A stretch of DNA of 42,516 nt from an uncultured Ruminococcus sp. (GCA_946413815.1 CAMKMD010000036.1:1-42516); one strand, 5' to 3'. Positions 8,659-17,129 are shown, counted from the stretch's first letter. Numbers and translations are program-made. The notes: generated by a model not told the origin, from the letters alone.

Positions 8659-8885
8659 AAGACCGCTCCTTTCACTGCTTTTTCCATTAATACTATGCCG
8701 TAAGGGGACTTGTTATGACTTGACGGAAAGGCAATGACAGAGCAGTCCGGTATGGGACATGGAAGATACAAGGAAAATGTATTCACGGGAAAGGCAGGAA
8801 AGCTGCGGGGGCGTGCGGCTGCTTTTTGTCAGTATCGCACAACGTCACCCTGTCCTCCGTCGGAAAAATATTACACAACTTACTC
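8659..8885. other. Intergenic region between the divergent ATPase and aldolase genes
   Basis: No convincing gene is present. A 74-codon frame at 8759-8983 has no ribosome site and runs through the aldolase promoter. A terminator-like hairpin (AGCTGCG/TGCGGCT, 8801-8820, then GCTTTTTG) lies on the plus strand, but I see no upstream transcript that it would end. Confidence 0.5.
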
Positions 8886-8914
8886 TTGACAAAGCCCCTG
8901 AACTGTGTTATACT
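8886..8914 (+). promoter_or_regulatory. Promoter of the aldolase-like gene
   Basis: TTGACA (8886-8891) and TATACT (8909-8914) are 17 nt apart. A 5-bp hairpin CGTGA-AAA-TCACG (8960-8972) sits just before the AAAGGA ribosome site and may influence initiation. Confidence 0.85.
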
Positions 8915-8989
8915 AATCTCAGGAAATGCAAATGCGCTTTAAAGTGTTACAGCGCAAAGCGTGAAAATCACGTGAAAGGATAGAAAACC

Positions 8990-9964
8990 ATGAAAGAATT
9001 ATCAAATCTTCTCGATTACAGGCCGGGTATCAAGGCCATTGACGCAACTCTCCGTGACGGAGGTCTTGTAAACAGCTTCTTCTTCACAGACAAATTCGTG
9101 AAGAATCTCTATAACGCTAACCTCCGTGCAGGAGTTGACTATATGGAATTCGGCTACAAGGGCGACAAGGAAATGTTCGATGTTGAAAAGTTCGGCCCCT
9201 GCAAGTTCTGTGATGATGACTACATCCGCTCCATCGTAGGCGAGAACAACACCGACCTGAAGATAGCTGTTATGGCTGATGTTGGACGCTGCAACTACAA
9301 GGAGGATATCCACGACAGGAGCGAATCTCCCGTTGACCTTATCCGTGTAGCTACATACCTCCACCAGATACCCACCGCAGTTGATATGATAGAGGATGCA
9401 AAGAAGAAGGGATACGAGGTAAGCTGCAATATCATGGCTATCTCGAACGCACAGGAGTCCGATATCAAGGTCGCTCTCGATATCCTCGGAAAGTCGCCTG
9501 TTGATGTATTCTACATCGTTGACAGCTTCGGCTCACTCTACCCCGAGCAGATAGCACGTATCGCCGCACTCTACTCCGAGTACGCTGATAAGTACGGCAA
9601 GAAGCTTGGTATCCACGCACACAACAACCAGCAGCTTGCATTCGCCAACACTATCGAAGCAGTCGGCGACGGCGTTGACTGGCTCGATGCCACCTACGGC
9701 GGAATGGGCAGAGGTGCAGGTAACTGCTCTATGGAGCTCCTCCTCGGCTTCCTGAAGAACCCGAAATACAATGTATACCCCGTTATCCAGTTCATCGAGG
9801 AGCACATCACTGCTCTCCGTGAGCAGGGCGTTGTATGGGGCTACGATATACAGTACCTCCTTACAGGTATCTTCAATCAGCACCCGAGAACTGCTATCCA
9901 GTTCACAAACGACAAGAGAACAGATTACTCCGAGTTCTACAAGGAGATAATCGCTCAGGAATGA
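8990..9964 (+). CDS. DRE-TIM metallolyase family aldolase-like protein
   Basis: A 324-residue TIM-barrel protein of the HMG-CoA lyase / 4-hydroxy-2-oxovalerate aldolase superfamily. The DRE-type motif appears as AIDATLRDGG (residues about 16-25) and the metal-binding histidines as HAHNNQQLAFAN, with YGGMGRGAGNC after them. The family uses a divalent metal to make or break a C-C bond next to a carboxylate. The usual partner for 4-hydroxy-2-oxovalerate aldolase (acylating acetaldehyde dehydrogenase) is absent, so the substrate is unknown. It is a single-gene unit with its own promoter. The 3' end leads directly into a repeat element whose far end carries a strong plus-strand terminator. Confidence 0.85.
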   Translation: MKELSNLLDYRPGIKAIDATLRDGGLVNSFFFTDKFVKNLYNANLRAGVDYMEFGYKGDKEMFDVEKFGPCKFCDDDYIRSIVGENNTDLKIAVMADVGRCNYKEDIHDRSESPVDLIRVATYLHQIPTAVDMIEDAKKKGYEVSCNIMAISNAQESDIKVALDILGKSPVDVFYIVDSFGSLYPEQIARIAALYSEYADKYGKKLGIHAHNNQQLAFANTIEAVGDGVDWLDATYGGMGRGAGNCSMELLLGFLKNPKYNVYPVIQFIEEHITALREQGVVWGYDIQYLLTGIFNQHPRTAIQFTNDKRTDYSEFYKEIIAQE

Positions 9965-9973
9965 TAAATGAAA

Positions 9974-9997
9974 AGAGCGCACCTGCGGGTGCGCTCT
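9974..9997 (-). terminator. Left-end hairpin of repeat A, minus-strand terminator
   Basis: The 10-bp stem AGAGCGCACC/GGTGCGCTCT has a 4-nt loop. Read on the minus strand it is followed by TTTCATTTATC, so it can stop transcription leaving the element toward the aldolase gene. Confidence 0.6.
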
Positions 9998-10431
9998 CAG
10001 TCTGTCAATAAACCTTACATTCACAAATAAGCGGGGCGATGTAGGCATCGCCCCCCTACATTTTGCTATGGAGGAATCAGCGTTTGTAGGGGCGGATGCC
10101 CACATCCGCCCGCCGTCATATATATCGGTTGTAGGGACCGCCTTTGGCGGTCCGCGGGGTAACAAACCGATGTGAGAGATGCGGGCTGCCAAAGGCAGCC
10201 CCTACACAAGCAAACATATAACAGCCAAAATGAAGGGGCGCACAACGTGCGCCCCTCAGTCTGTCAATAAACCTTACATTCACAAATAAGCGGGGCGATG
10301 TAGGCATCGCCCCCTACATTTTGCTATGGAGGAATCGGCGTTTGTAGGGGCGGATGCCCAAATCCGCCCGCTTGACTTCTGCCATAACTGACTTTTTTGA
10401 CAAACTGAGAGCGCACCAACCGGTGCGCTCT
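9974..10431. repeat. Palindrome-rich repeat element, copy A (complete, with inverted ends)
   Basis: This 458-bp block is built from perfect or near-perfect short palindromes: 9974-9997, 10033-10054, 10090-10111, 10135-10153, 10183-10201, 10235-10255, 10292-10313, 10348-10369 and 10408-10431. Both ends have an AGAGCGCACC/GGTGCGCTCT hairpin followed inward by CAGTCTGTCAATAAA (left) or, inverted, CAGTTTGTCAAAAAA (right), making terminal inverted repeats of about 39 bp. Inside, a segment of about 116 bp occurs twice in the same direction (9996-10112 and 10255-10370). No transposase or convincing protein is encoded. A close relative lies at 24926-25331 and a partial one at 42422-42516. It fits a non-autonomous MITE- or REP/BIME-like element. 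Confidence 0.85.
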
Positions 10432-10435
10432 TTTT
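10408..10435 (+). terminator. Right-end hairpin of repeat A, plus-strand terminator
   Basis: The same 10-bp stem (loop AACC) is followed on the plus strand by TTTT (10432-10435). It would end the aldolase transcript after reading through the element. Confidence 0.75.
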
Positions 10436-10469
10436 GTATCCCGGAGCTGTCCTTCAAAGACATCTCCCG

Positions 10470-11459
10470 TTATTTCTCCTCACTGTTATAGGGCGAATTG
10501 CCGGGCTCGTTGATGAAATCCGCAACGATGAACCTGGGGCGTGCCTTGACCTCGGAGTATATCTTTCCTATGTACTCGCCGATGATACCCAGTGCAAGGA
10601 GCTGGAGGCCGCCGATAAACCATATGGAGCACATGGTGCTCGACCAGCCTATCTCGGAGAATCCGCCAATCTTGGCGATAATCGACCAAAGGATAGCGAT
10701 GATGCTGACAACTGACATTATCATGCCGACGCTGGTTATGAGCTTGAGGGGCTTTACGCTGAATGAAGTGATGCCGTTTACTGCAAATGCAAGCATCTTC
10801 TTGAGGGGGTATTTGCTCTCGCCGGCGAAACGCTCCGCTCTCTCATAGAATACGCTGCAGCTCTGGAAGCCTATGAGCGGCACCATTCCTCTCAGGAAGA
10901 GGTTGACCTCCTTGAAGTTGGCGAGCTCCTGGAGGACTCTGCGGCTCATTAGACGGAAATCAGCATGGTTGAAGACTACATCAGCTCCCATTACCTTCAT
11001 GAACTTGTAGAAGCCCTCTGCGGTGAAGCGCTTGAAGAAGGTGTCGGTATCACGGGCGCTGCGGACACCGTATACTACCTGATTGCCCTCGTAGTACTTC
11101 TCCACCATGGCGTCTATGGTGTTGATATCGTCCTGAAGGTCGGCGTCCATGGTTATAGCCATGTCGCATATATCCTTGACGGTCATCAGGCCGGAAAGTA
11201 CAGCGTTCTGATGTCCGCTGTTGTGTGCAAGGTTGATGCCGGAGAAGAAGGTGGGATCGGCCTCATGGAGCTCCTGTATTATGCTCCAGGTCTTGTCCTT
11301 TGAGCCGTCGTTTACGAATACCACACGGCTCTCCTTTGAAATGAGACTGCGGTCGATGAGCGACTGGTACTTCTCCTTCAGTCTTTTGGCAGTTTCATGG
11401 AGGACCTCCTCCTCGTTGTAGCATGGTACGACCATATATAATATCTCAGGTGATGACAT
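10470..11459 (-). CDS. GT2 polyprenyl-phosphate glycosyltransferase (CsbB/GtrB-like)
   Basis: A 329-residue family 2 glycosyltransferase: VVPCYNEEEVL (residues 10-20), VNDGSKDKTW (49-58) and the metal-binding DAD of MDADLQDD (104-111), then two C-terminal membrane helices (about 236-260 and 270-296) ending in GEYIGKIYSEVKARPRF, typical of DPM1/GtrB/CsbB-like proteins that put a sugar on undecaprenyl phosphate at the cytoplasmic face. It is a single-gene unit with a strong promoter. A YfhO family gene, the usual partner in Bacillus csbB-yfhO, lies 2.4 kb away. The sugar is not predictable here. Confidence 0.9.
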   Translation of the reverse strand: MSSPEILYMVVPCYNEEEVLHETAKRLKEKYQSLIDRSLISKESRVVFVNDGSKDKTWSIIQELHEADPTFFSGINLAHNSGHQNAVLSGLMTVKDICDMAITMDADLQDDINTIDAMVEKYYEGNQVVYGVRSARDTDTFFKRFTAEGFYKFMKVMGADVVFNHADFRLMSRRVLQELANFKEVNLFLRGMVPLIGFQSCSVFYERAERFAGESKYPLKKMLAFAVNGITSFSVKPLKLITSVGMIMSVVSIIAILWSIIAKIGGFSEIGWSSTMCSIWFIGGLQLLALGIIGEYIGKIYSEVKARPRFIVADFINEPGNSPYNSEEK

Positions 11460-11498
11460 GGAAATGCCTCCTTTTCTTATTTATAAAGTAATACATCT

Positions 11499-11527
11499 AT
11501 TATATCACAACCGGCCTGTTTCGTCAA
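11499..11527 (-). promoter_or_regulatory. Promoter of the GT2 gene
   Basis: On the minus strand TTGACG (11527-11522) and TATAAT (11504-11499) are 17 nt apart, followed by a leader of about 35 nt with AAAGGAGG before the ATG. Confidence 0.85.
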
Positions 11528-11643
11528 CTTTTTTGTCCTCAGGAGGATAAGGGTAAAACTGCGGTATAAAGGCAAATACGCCGTTTCCGGAATGGGGTGC
11601 TGAAAATCTTACAAAAAAACAGATATTTTTACTTTCATAACTA

Positions 11644-11672
11644 TAGACAAATTAACCAAAATATGATATAAT
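11644..11672 (+). promoter_or_regulatory. Promoter of the Nudix gene
   Basis: TAGACA (11644-11649) and TATAAT (11667-11672) are 17 nt apart. The leader of about 75 nt contains an AGAGC...GCTCT pairing and a TGCC/GGGCA pairing before AAGAAAGGA; no known riboswitch is recognised. Confidence 0.75.
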
Positions 11673-11755
11673 ATTTGTGAACTTACAACAGAGCAGAACG
11701 GGTGCAAGGTCCGCAGCTCTGAAATCTGCCTGAGACGGGCAAGAAAGGAACATAT

Positions 11756-12169
11756 ATGCTTCACGAAAAATCATGCGGAGCCATTGTGTACAGGAAATTC
11801 CACGGCAACACGGAGATCCTCCTCATCAAGCATATCAACAGCGGACACTGGTCCTTTCCCAAGGGTCATGTGGAAGCGGGCGAGACTGAGGTGGAGACAG
11901 CTAAGCGTGAGATAATGGAGGAGACCTCCATAGACGTAATCATAGATCCCACATTCCGGGAGACAGTTACATATTCGCCCAAGAAGGATACTATCAAGGT
12001 GGTGGTATACTTCCTTGCGAGGGCGAAGAACGTTGACTTCCGTCCTCAGGAGGACGAGATCGCTGAGATACGCTGGGTAGACATATCCTACGCCGGAAAT
12101 ATCCTTTCCTACGAAAACGATAAGACGATCGTTTCCAAGGCGAAGACCGCAATCAAAGAGGCTCATTGA
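11756..12169 (+). CDS. Nudix hydrolase, probably Ap4A-type
   Basis: A 137-residue protein. The Nudix box is complete at residues 37-59: Gly37, Glu43, Arg51-Glu52, Glu55-Glu56 in the order Gx5Ex7REUxEExGU. The N-terminal SCGAIVYRKF and the short single-domain length resemble diadenosine tetraphosphate hydrolases of clostridia, which clear alarmone-like dinucleotides, but Nudix substrates cannot be read from sequence reliably. Start ATG follows AAGAAAGGA. A strong terminator starts two bases after the stop, so it is monocistronic. Confidence 0.88.
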   Translation: MLHEKSCGAIVYRKFHGNTEILLIKHINSGHWSFPKGHVEAGETEVETAKREIMEETSIDVIIDPTFRETVTYSPKKDTIKVVVYFLARAKNVDFRPQEDEIAEIRWVDISYAGNILSYENDKTIVSKAKTAIKEAH

Positions 12170-12170
12170 G

Positions 12171-12203
12171 ATATCCCCCTCATACCGAGGGGGGTATTTT
12201 TTC
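12171..12203 (+). terminator. Intrinsic terminator of the Nudix gene
   Basis: An 11-bp stem (ATATCCCCCTC with GAGGGGGGTAT, one G-U pair) with a 5-nt loop is followed by TTTTTTC. Confidence 0.92.
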
Positions 12204-12219
12204 TTTTCAGGCGCCCGCC

Positions 12220-12585
12220 TCAGTCCTTCTTCTCCCTCTGCGGGAAGACGAGGGCGGCTGCAAGTCCGAAGAGGAGTGCTGCTCCTATGCCTCCTGAGGC
12301 TGCTGTGAGGCCGCCGGTCAGGACTCCTATGAGTCCTCTTTCATCCACCGCCTTCCGGACGCCCTCTGCAAGGAGATGCCCGAAGCCGGTGAGGGGAACT
12401 GCTGCACCCTCTCCGGCGAAATCAGCAAGGGGAGCATATATCCCGAGGGCCGAAAGTATCACCCCTGTGATGACGCAGCCCGTCAGTATCCTTGCAGGCG
12501 TCAGCTTTGTCCGGTCTATCAGCACCTGTCCGGCGGCACATATGGCGCCTCCGACTATAAAAGCCTTTATCATATCCCATATCAT
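12220..12585 (-). CDS. spoVAE: Stage V sporulation protein AE
   Basis: A 121-residue membrane protein with about four hydrophobic segments (AFIVGGAICAAGQVLIDRTK at the start, GCVITGVILSALGIYAPL, and a glycine-rich LTGGLTAASGGIGAALLFGL). SpoVA proteins form the channel that moves dipicolinic acid into the forespore and out during germination. Its ATG overlaps the spoVAD stop in an ATGA arrangement, with AGGAGGG upstream, so the two are translationally coupled. spoVAC, which normally precedes spoVAD in clostridia, is not adjacent in this window. Confidence 0.9.
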   Translation of the reverse strand: MIWDMIKAFIVGGAICAAGQVLIDRTKLTPARILTGCVITGVILSALGIYAPLADFAGEGAAVPLTGFGHLLAEGVRKAVDERGLIGVLTGGLTAASGGIGAALLFGLAAALVFPQREKKD

Positions 12586-13604
12586 GTCCTTACCCTCCTG
12601 AAATGAACAAGATGCGCTATGGCAGGGATGCTCCCGCCCTGCTGAAGGCTCAGGGGCGACATGAGCGCTCCTGTAGCCACAAACAGTATATCCTCCGCCC
12701 TGCCGTCTCTCAGCAGAGGGAGAAAATGCCCGCAGAGCACCGATGCCCCGCAGCCGCAGCCAGAACCGCCGCAGTGGGTATCAAAGGGGTCATCCTCGTC
12801 TGCTCCGTATATCATGACGCCGCAGTCACGGTGTCCGCCGCCCGGGTCTATGCCCTCCCTTTCAAGAAGCTGCGGAAGCAGGACGCTCCCCACCTTGCCG
12901 AGGTCTCCGGTGACGATGAAGCTGTAATCCGCCGGACGGGTGCCTGTGGCAGTGAACCACCGCAGAAGGGTATCAGCTGCCGCCGGAGCCATGGCTGCCC
13001 CCATATTCGTTATATCCTTAATACCCATATCCGTGACAGCCCCGATGCAGCCCCCCGCTACGCTGATGCGGCCGGTATGCGATATCACGGCAGCACCCGC
13101 CGCTGTGCAGGTGCGCTGTGAGGTCGGAGTTCTCTGTCCGCCGTAGGAAAGGGGCTGCCGGAACTGCCTCTCCGCCGTGGAGAAGTGGGAGGAGGTCACG
13201 GCAGCGGAGCGGACAGATATACCGGAATCTACGGACAGTGCGGCAGCAAGCAGAGCCTCCGCCATAGTCGAACAGGCTCCATAGAGCCCGAGATAGGGCA
13301 CGCCGAGCTCCTGATGCGCCTCTGTGGATACGGTACACTGTGCGCTCAGGTCTCCGGCGCAAATAAGCCCCATATCCTCCGGCGCGATACCCGCCTTGTC
13401 AAGTGCAAGACGCAGGGTGCGGCGCTGGAGCTCGCTCTCCGCCTTCTCCCAGCTTTCGCAGCCGAGCCGCGGGTCGGAGTGAACTTCATCAAAGCAGTCC
13501 CGGAGAGGCCCCTGCCCCTCCGTACCGCCTGCCGCTGACGCCCAGCTCTCCGCCCTTATGTCACCGCCGAAACGGAATACTCCCTTTGCAATAAGTTCAG
13601 CCAT
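12582..13604 (-). CDS. spoVAD: Stage V sporulation protein AD
   Basis: A 340-residue thiolase-fold protein that binds dipicolinic acid at the forespore membrane. It shows the family order: GVFRFGGDIRAES at the N-terminus, DKAGIAPEDMGLICAGDLSAQ, GLYGACSTMAEA with Cys111 at the thiolase-like position, CTAAGAAVISHTG, and GGSGCGCGASVLCGHFLP at the C-terminus. The start follows TGGAGGAAATT. The promoter upstream resembles the forespore sigma-G type rather than sigma-A. It leads a two-gene unit with spoVAE. Presence of both genes suggests the organism descends from, or is, a spore former. Confidence 0.93.
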   Translation of the reverse strand: MAELIAKGVFRFGGDIRAESWASAAGGTEGQGPLRDCFDEVHSDPRLGCESWEKAESELQRRTLRLALDKAGIAPEDMGLICAGDLSAQCTVSTEAHQELGVPYLGLYGACSTMAEALLAAALSVDSGISVRSAAVTSSHFSTAERQFRQPLSYGGQRTPTSQRTCTAAGAAVISHTGRISVAGGCIGAVTDMGIKDITNMGAAMAPAAADTLLRWFTATGTRPADYSFIVTGDLGKVGSVLLPQLLEREGIDPGGGHRDCGVMIYGADEDDPFDTHCGGSGCGCGASVLCGHFLPLLRDGRAEDILFVATGALMSPLSLQQGGSIPAIAHLVHFRRVRT

Positions 13605-13631
13605 AATTTCCTCCAGGATGTTTGATACAGA

Positions 13632-13660
13632 TAGTATTCCGCATCTGAGCCGGTATATTC
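13632..13660 (-). promoter_or_regulatory. Candidate sigma-G promoter of spoVAD-spoVAE
   Basis: On the minus strand GAATA (13660-13656) and AATACTA (13638-13632) are 17 nt apart. The sigma-G consensus is roughly GHATR and CATNHTA with 17-18 nt spacing, so one base of the -10 box deviates. No good sigma-A boxes are seen here. Confidence 0.5.
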
Positions 13661-13713
13661 GTCAGAGACTATTTATCCGCATGATACCGGCACAACAAAA
13701 TTTCCCTAAGCTA

Positions 13714-13742
13714 TTGCAAAAAGCTGAAAAGTATAGTATAAT
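13714..13742 (+). promoter_or_regulatory. Promoter of the yfhO-like gene
   Basis: TTGCAA (13714-13719) and TATAAT (13737-13742) are 17 nt apart; another TATAAT follows at 13753. A leader hairpin TGGCTTA...TAAGCCA (13769-13785) lies before GGAGGA. Confidence 0.75.
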
Positions 13743-13826
13743 TATTAGGATAATATAATCGGGGATTATGGCTTAAATTAAGCCACAGCACTAACACTCT
13801 CCCCGAAAACAGAAGGAGGAACAGCT

Positions 13827-16800
13827 TTGTCAACAACAACCGCTGTCAGCAAGAAGCCGGCCGGCGCTCTGCAAACCCCGGACGCAAACGGGAAACGCGG
13901 GAATTTCTGGGTAAACAGTTTTCCGTTCTATGCAGCCGCCTTTCTCATACCTGCTCTGCTGACTTTCATCGCCTATGTACTTTTCGGAGTATATCCATTC
14001 AATGTGCGCTCCGTACTTACCCTTGACCTCAACGGTCAGTACGTCCATTACTTCGAGGCTATCCGTGATGCCTTCTGGGGCGGAAGAAGTATGCTGTACA
14101 GCTGGGAGCGAAATCTCTCCGGAGGCTTCCAGGGAGTTATCGGCTACTACTTAGCGAGCCCGTTCACCCTTATAGTCATACTCCTGCCAAGGAAGATGAT
14201 ACTCGAGAGCCTTATGATAATGCAGCTCTGCAAGATAGGAGCTGCCGGAGTCACCTTCTCCGTCTACGCAAGGCACTCAAAGGGCATGGACAAGCTCTCA
14301 TCTGTGATATTTGCGACGATGTATGCGCTCATCGCCTTCAATGCCATCCAGATGATAGACCCCATGTGGCTCGACGGCCCGATTTTCCTTCCCCTTGTGA
14401 TACTCGGCGTTGAGTATCTCGTGGATGACGGCAGGAAGCTCAACTACGTCATCCCGCTGGCTATACTCTTCATCGCCAACTTCTACATCGGCTACATGGT
14501 AGCTATATTCGTAGCCATCTACTTCATTTACTATGTATTCTTCGGAAGCGAGAGAAAGTTCAAAGGTACAGAGGATTACCTCAAAGTGTTCGGCCTCATG
14601 GCTCTGGCGACCTGCATCGTGCTGATGCTCAGCTACATCATGATAGGCCCTGTTTACAACGCTCTGTCACTCGGTAAGTTTGATTTCTCCAAGCCCGATT
14701 ACTCCTTCCGCACCATGTTCAACCCCATCGAGCTGGTGCCCACTCTGCTCCCGAACCAGTACTACTCGGTAAACGTTGACGAGGGAACGAGACTTTACGG
14801 ACGCCCGGAGATATACTGCGGCGTGCTCACAGTTACTCTCCTCCCGCTCTTCTATCTCAGCAAGAGCATCAGACGCAACCGCAAGATAGGTTATTCGCTC
14901 CTGATAGCAGTTCTCTTCTTCAGTATGTGGATAAAGCCCATCAATATGATGTGGCACGGCGGTCAGGACCCCAACTGGCTCCCTTACCGTTATTCCTTCC
15001 TCCTCTCCTTCGTGCTCCTGAGCATGGCGGCAGATGTATTCCCGAAGCTGAAGGACGAAAAGGTATCCTTCCGCATCTCCTCCTTCATATTCGCAGGCAT
15101 ATCCCTGCTGGTATACCTCTTCGCTATCCAGATGAAGGGCTTCAACTACAACGAGGAGAAATACAAGTACGTTGCCAAGCTCCCCTATACCACTGAGGAA
15201 TCCCTCGACGGCGAGACCTTCACAAGGTACTGGCTCGGTACTATCGCCTTCGGCCTTGTACTTGCTGCGGTATACATCCTCGCAGTCAATATCTTCAGCG
15301 GACTGAAAAAGAAGTCTGCCCGCACCGGCCTCGTCCTTGCGATGGCAGCTGTAGTCATCTTTGAAGAGGGCGTGAATGTGTACGATACCATCTGGAAGGT
15401 GCACAAGGAGGTATACTACTCCGAGCACAAGACCTACGATGAGATACAGAGCGAGCCCGCCCTCGTCGATGAGCTCGAGGAGCATGACCCCGGATTCTAC
15501 CGTGCAGAGAAGACCTTCTTCAGAAACGTAAACGACAACCAGTCATGGGGCCTGAAGGGTATCTCACACTCAAGCTCTGTTATGAATACCCGTATCATCA
15601 ACTTCATCGAGACTCTCGGCTACACCACCAAGAGCTATGAGACCCGCTATGACGGAAATACTCCTGTAGCAGACTCCCTCCTTGGCATCAAGTATGTCTT
15701 TGATGACCCCAACAGAAACCACGACAATTCAGAGGATCTGCTCAGCCCGTACTACAACAAGATATACTCAAGCAAGTATATCAACAACAGCAGCAAGGAA
15801 GCAACTGTGGATATCTATGAGAATCCCGATGCACTTGCAATAGGAACCATGGCCGATGACGATATCATCCGCCTCAGCTTCCTCGGCAACGACAACCCCT
15901 TCAACAGCATGAACAACTTCATGAGCTCCCTCACCGGCAATACACCGGATTACTCCGGAGTACTTGAGCCCAAGGCTTACTTCAGACGCCTTGCAGATCC
16001 GACAGTCGAGCTCAATGAGTGTACCGAGAAGGACTACAACGGTCAGCACTGCTATGATGCGAACCCGCAGGCAGGCGACCCGACTGTACGCATCCATATC
16101 ACAGCCGAGACTGACGACTACATCTATATGTACCTCAAGTCCGACAACCCGAAGAAGTGCAATATGTGGCTCGGTGTCAAGGATCCTGCCGACGGCGAAT
16201 ACAAGGGCAGAAAGAGCGGTACATCACAGCTTGACGGCTTCGGTCCCTACTACGAGGGCTATGACTACTCTATCGTTAACCTCGGCAAGTTCAGCGCCGG
16301 AGAGGAGATCGAGGTAAGACTCACCATCCTCCAGCAGGACAAGTCCGGAGCAAACGAATACATCATGGTCAAGGACTTCCAGTTCTATACTCTTGACTAC
16401 GAGGCCTTCCACAACGATATCCAGCAGCTCAAGCAGAACGAGTGGCAGCTCGATATGAAGAAGACCAGGGACAACTACCTCACCGGAGAGATCGATGTTC
16501 AGGACGGACAGCTGATGTACACTTCCATCCCCCTCGAGCCCGGCTGGACCATCAAGGTGGACGGCAAGAAGATACCCGACCTCTACACCGACACAGTAAA
16601 GAACCCCGGCGAGTCCAACGAGATGCACGTTTACCAGAACAACGCATCTGAGGCAACAGTCGGAACAGTCGCCATACTCAATGCCCTCATCGGCATCAAG
16701 ATGCCGGCAGGCCACCACACCGTTACCATGAAGTATACTCCTCCCGGATTCAACACCGGAATAGTTACCTTCATCATCGGTGCAGTTCTCCTCGTTCTCC

Positions 16801-17129
16801 TCTACAGCAAGGACAAGAAGACCAACAAGGTGCTTCTTGAAAGAGCGAAGGAGAAGGAGCGCATAAAGAAAGGCCTTCCCGCAGAGAATGAAGCTCCCGC
16901 GAAGAAGACCGCTATAATCAAGTCCAAGGGCGCTCCTGCGCCGGCTGAGCAGAAGCCTGTAAAGGAAGAAGAAAAGCCCGCATCTGTCCAGGAGGAAGCC
17001 GCCAAGGCAGCCGACAAGGAAGTTGAGGAAATGTCAGCTTCCGAATACCTTGCCGCTGTTGAGACCAAGCAGATCAACAAGAAGACCGGAACAAAGAAGA
17101 AGTCCGGCGGCAAGAAAAAGAAGAAGTAA
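13827..17129 (+). CDS. YfhO family membrane protein with a TTG start and lysine-rich tail
   Basis: A 1100-residue protein. The first half carries many transmembrane helices and the YfhO hallmark near the N-terminus (VRSVLTLDLNGQYVHYFEAI, SWERNLSGGFQGVIGYYLAS); a large extracellular region follows (about 520-970), then a last helix (about 974-994) and a cytoplasmic tail of about 105 residues ending KKTGTKKKSGGKKKKK. Bacterial YfhO proteins are GT-C-like and in Bacillus and Listeria work with a CsbB-like GT2 to glycosylate teichoic acid outside the membrane. The start codon is TTG, 7 nt after GGAGGA; no ATG lies nearby. It may partner the GT2 gene at 10470-11459. The substrate is inferred only. 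Confidence 0.88.
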   Translation: MSTTTAVSKKPAGALQTPDANGKRGNFWVNSFPFYAAAFLIPALLTFIAYVLFGVYPFNVRSVLTLDLNGQYVHYFEAIRDAFWGGRSMLYSWERNLSGGFQGVIGYYLASPFTLIVILLPRKMILESLMIMQLCKIGAAGVTFSVYARHSKGMDKLSSVIFATMYALIAFNAIQMIDPMWLDGPIFLPLVILGVEYLVDDGRKLNYVIPLAILFIANFYIGYMVAIFVAIYFIYYVFFGSERKFKGTEDYLKVFGLMALATCIVLMLSYIMIGPVYNALSLGKFDFSKPDYSFRTMFNPIELVPTLLPNQYYSVNVDEGTRLYGRPEIYCGVLTVTLLPLFYLSKSIRRNRKIGYSLLIAVLFFSMWIKPINMMWHGGQDPNWLPYRYSFLLSFVLLSMAADVFPKLKDEKVSFRISSFIFAGISLLVYLFAIQMKGFNYNEEKYKYVAKLPYTTEESLDGETFTRYWLGTIAFGLVLAAVYILAVNIFSGLKKKSARTGLVLAMAAVVIFEEGVNVYDTIWKVHKEVYYSEHKTYDEIQSEPALVDELEEHDPGFYRAEKTFFRNVNDNQSWGLKGISHSSSVMNTRIINFIETLGYTTKSYETRYDGNTPVADSLLGIKYVFDDPNRNHDNSEDLLSPYYNKIYSSKYINNSSKEATVDIYENPDALAIGTMADDDIIRLSFLGNDNPFNSMNNFMSSLTGNTPDYSGVLEPKAYFRRLADPTVELNECTEKDYNGQHCYDANPQAGDPTVRIHITAETDDYIYMYLKSDNPKKCNMWLGVKDPADGEYKGRKSGTSQLDGFGPYYEGYDYSIVNLGKFSAGEEIEVRLTILQQDKSGANEYIMVKDFQFYTLDYEAFHNDIQQLKQNEWQLDMKKTRDNYLTGEIDVQDGQLMYTSIPLEPGWTIKVDGKKIPDLYTDTVKNPGESNEMHVYQNNASEATVGTVAILNALIGIKMPAGHHTVTMKYTPPGFNTGIVTFIIGAVLLVLLYSKDKKTNKVLLERAKEKERIKKGLPAENEAPAKKTAIIKSKGAPAPAEQKPVKEEEKPASVQEEAAKAADKEVEEMSASEYLAAVETKQINKKTGTKKKSGGKKKKK

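Noticed and set aside
8759..8983. 74-codon ORF before the aldolase gene
   Set aside because: No ribosome site, and it spans the aldolase promoter and leader.
9533..10192. 219-codon minus-strand ORF
   Set aside because: It runs antisense through the aldolase gene and into the repeat; no ribosome site or domain.
10116..10307. 63-codon minus-strand ORF in the repeat (MPTSPRLFVNVRFIDRLRG) and its twin at 25049-25240
   Set aside because: They are translations of the palindromic repeat element. They lack ribosome sites and exist only because the hairpins happen to stay open; such frames are often wrongly annotated as hypothetical proteins.
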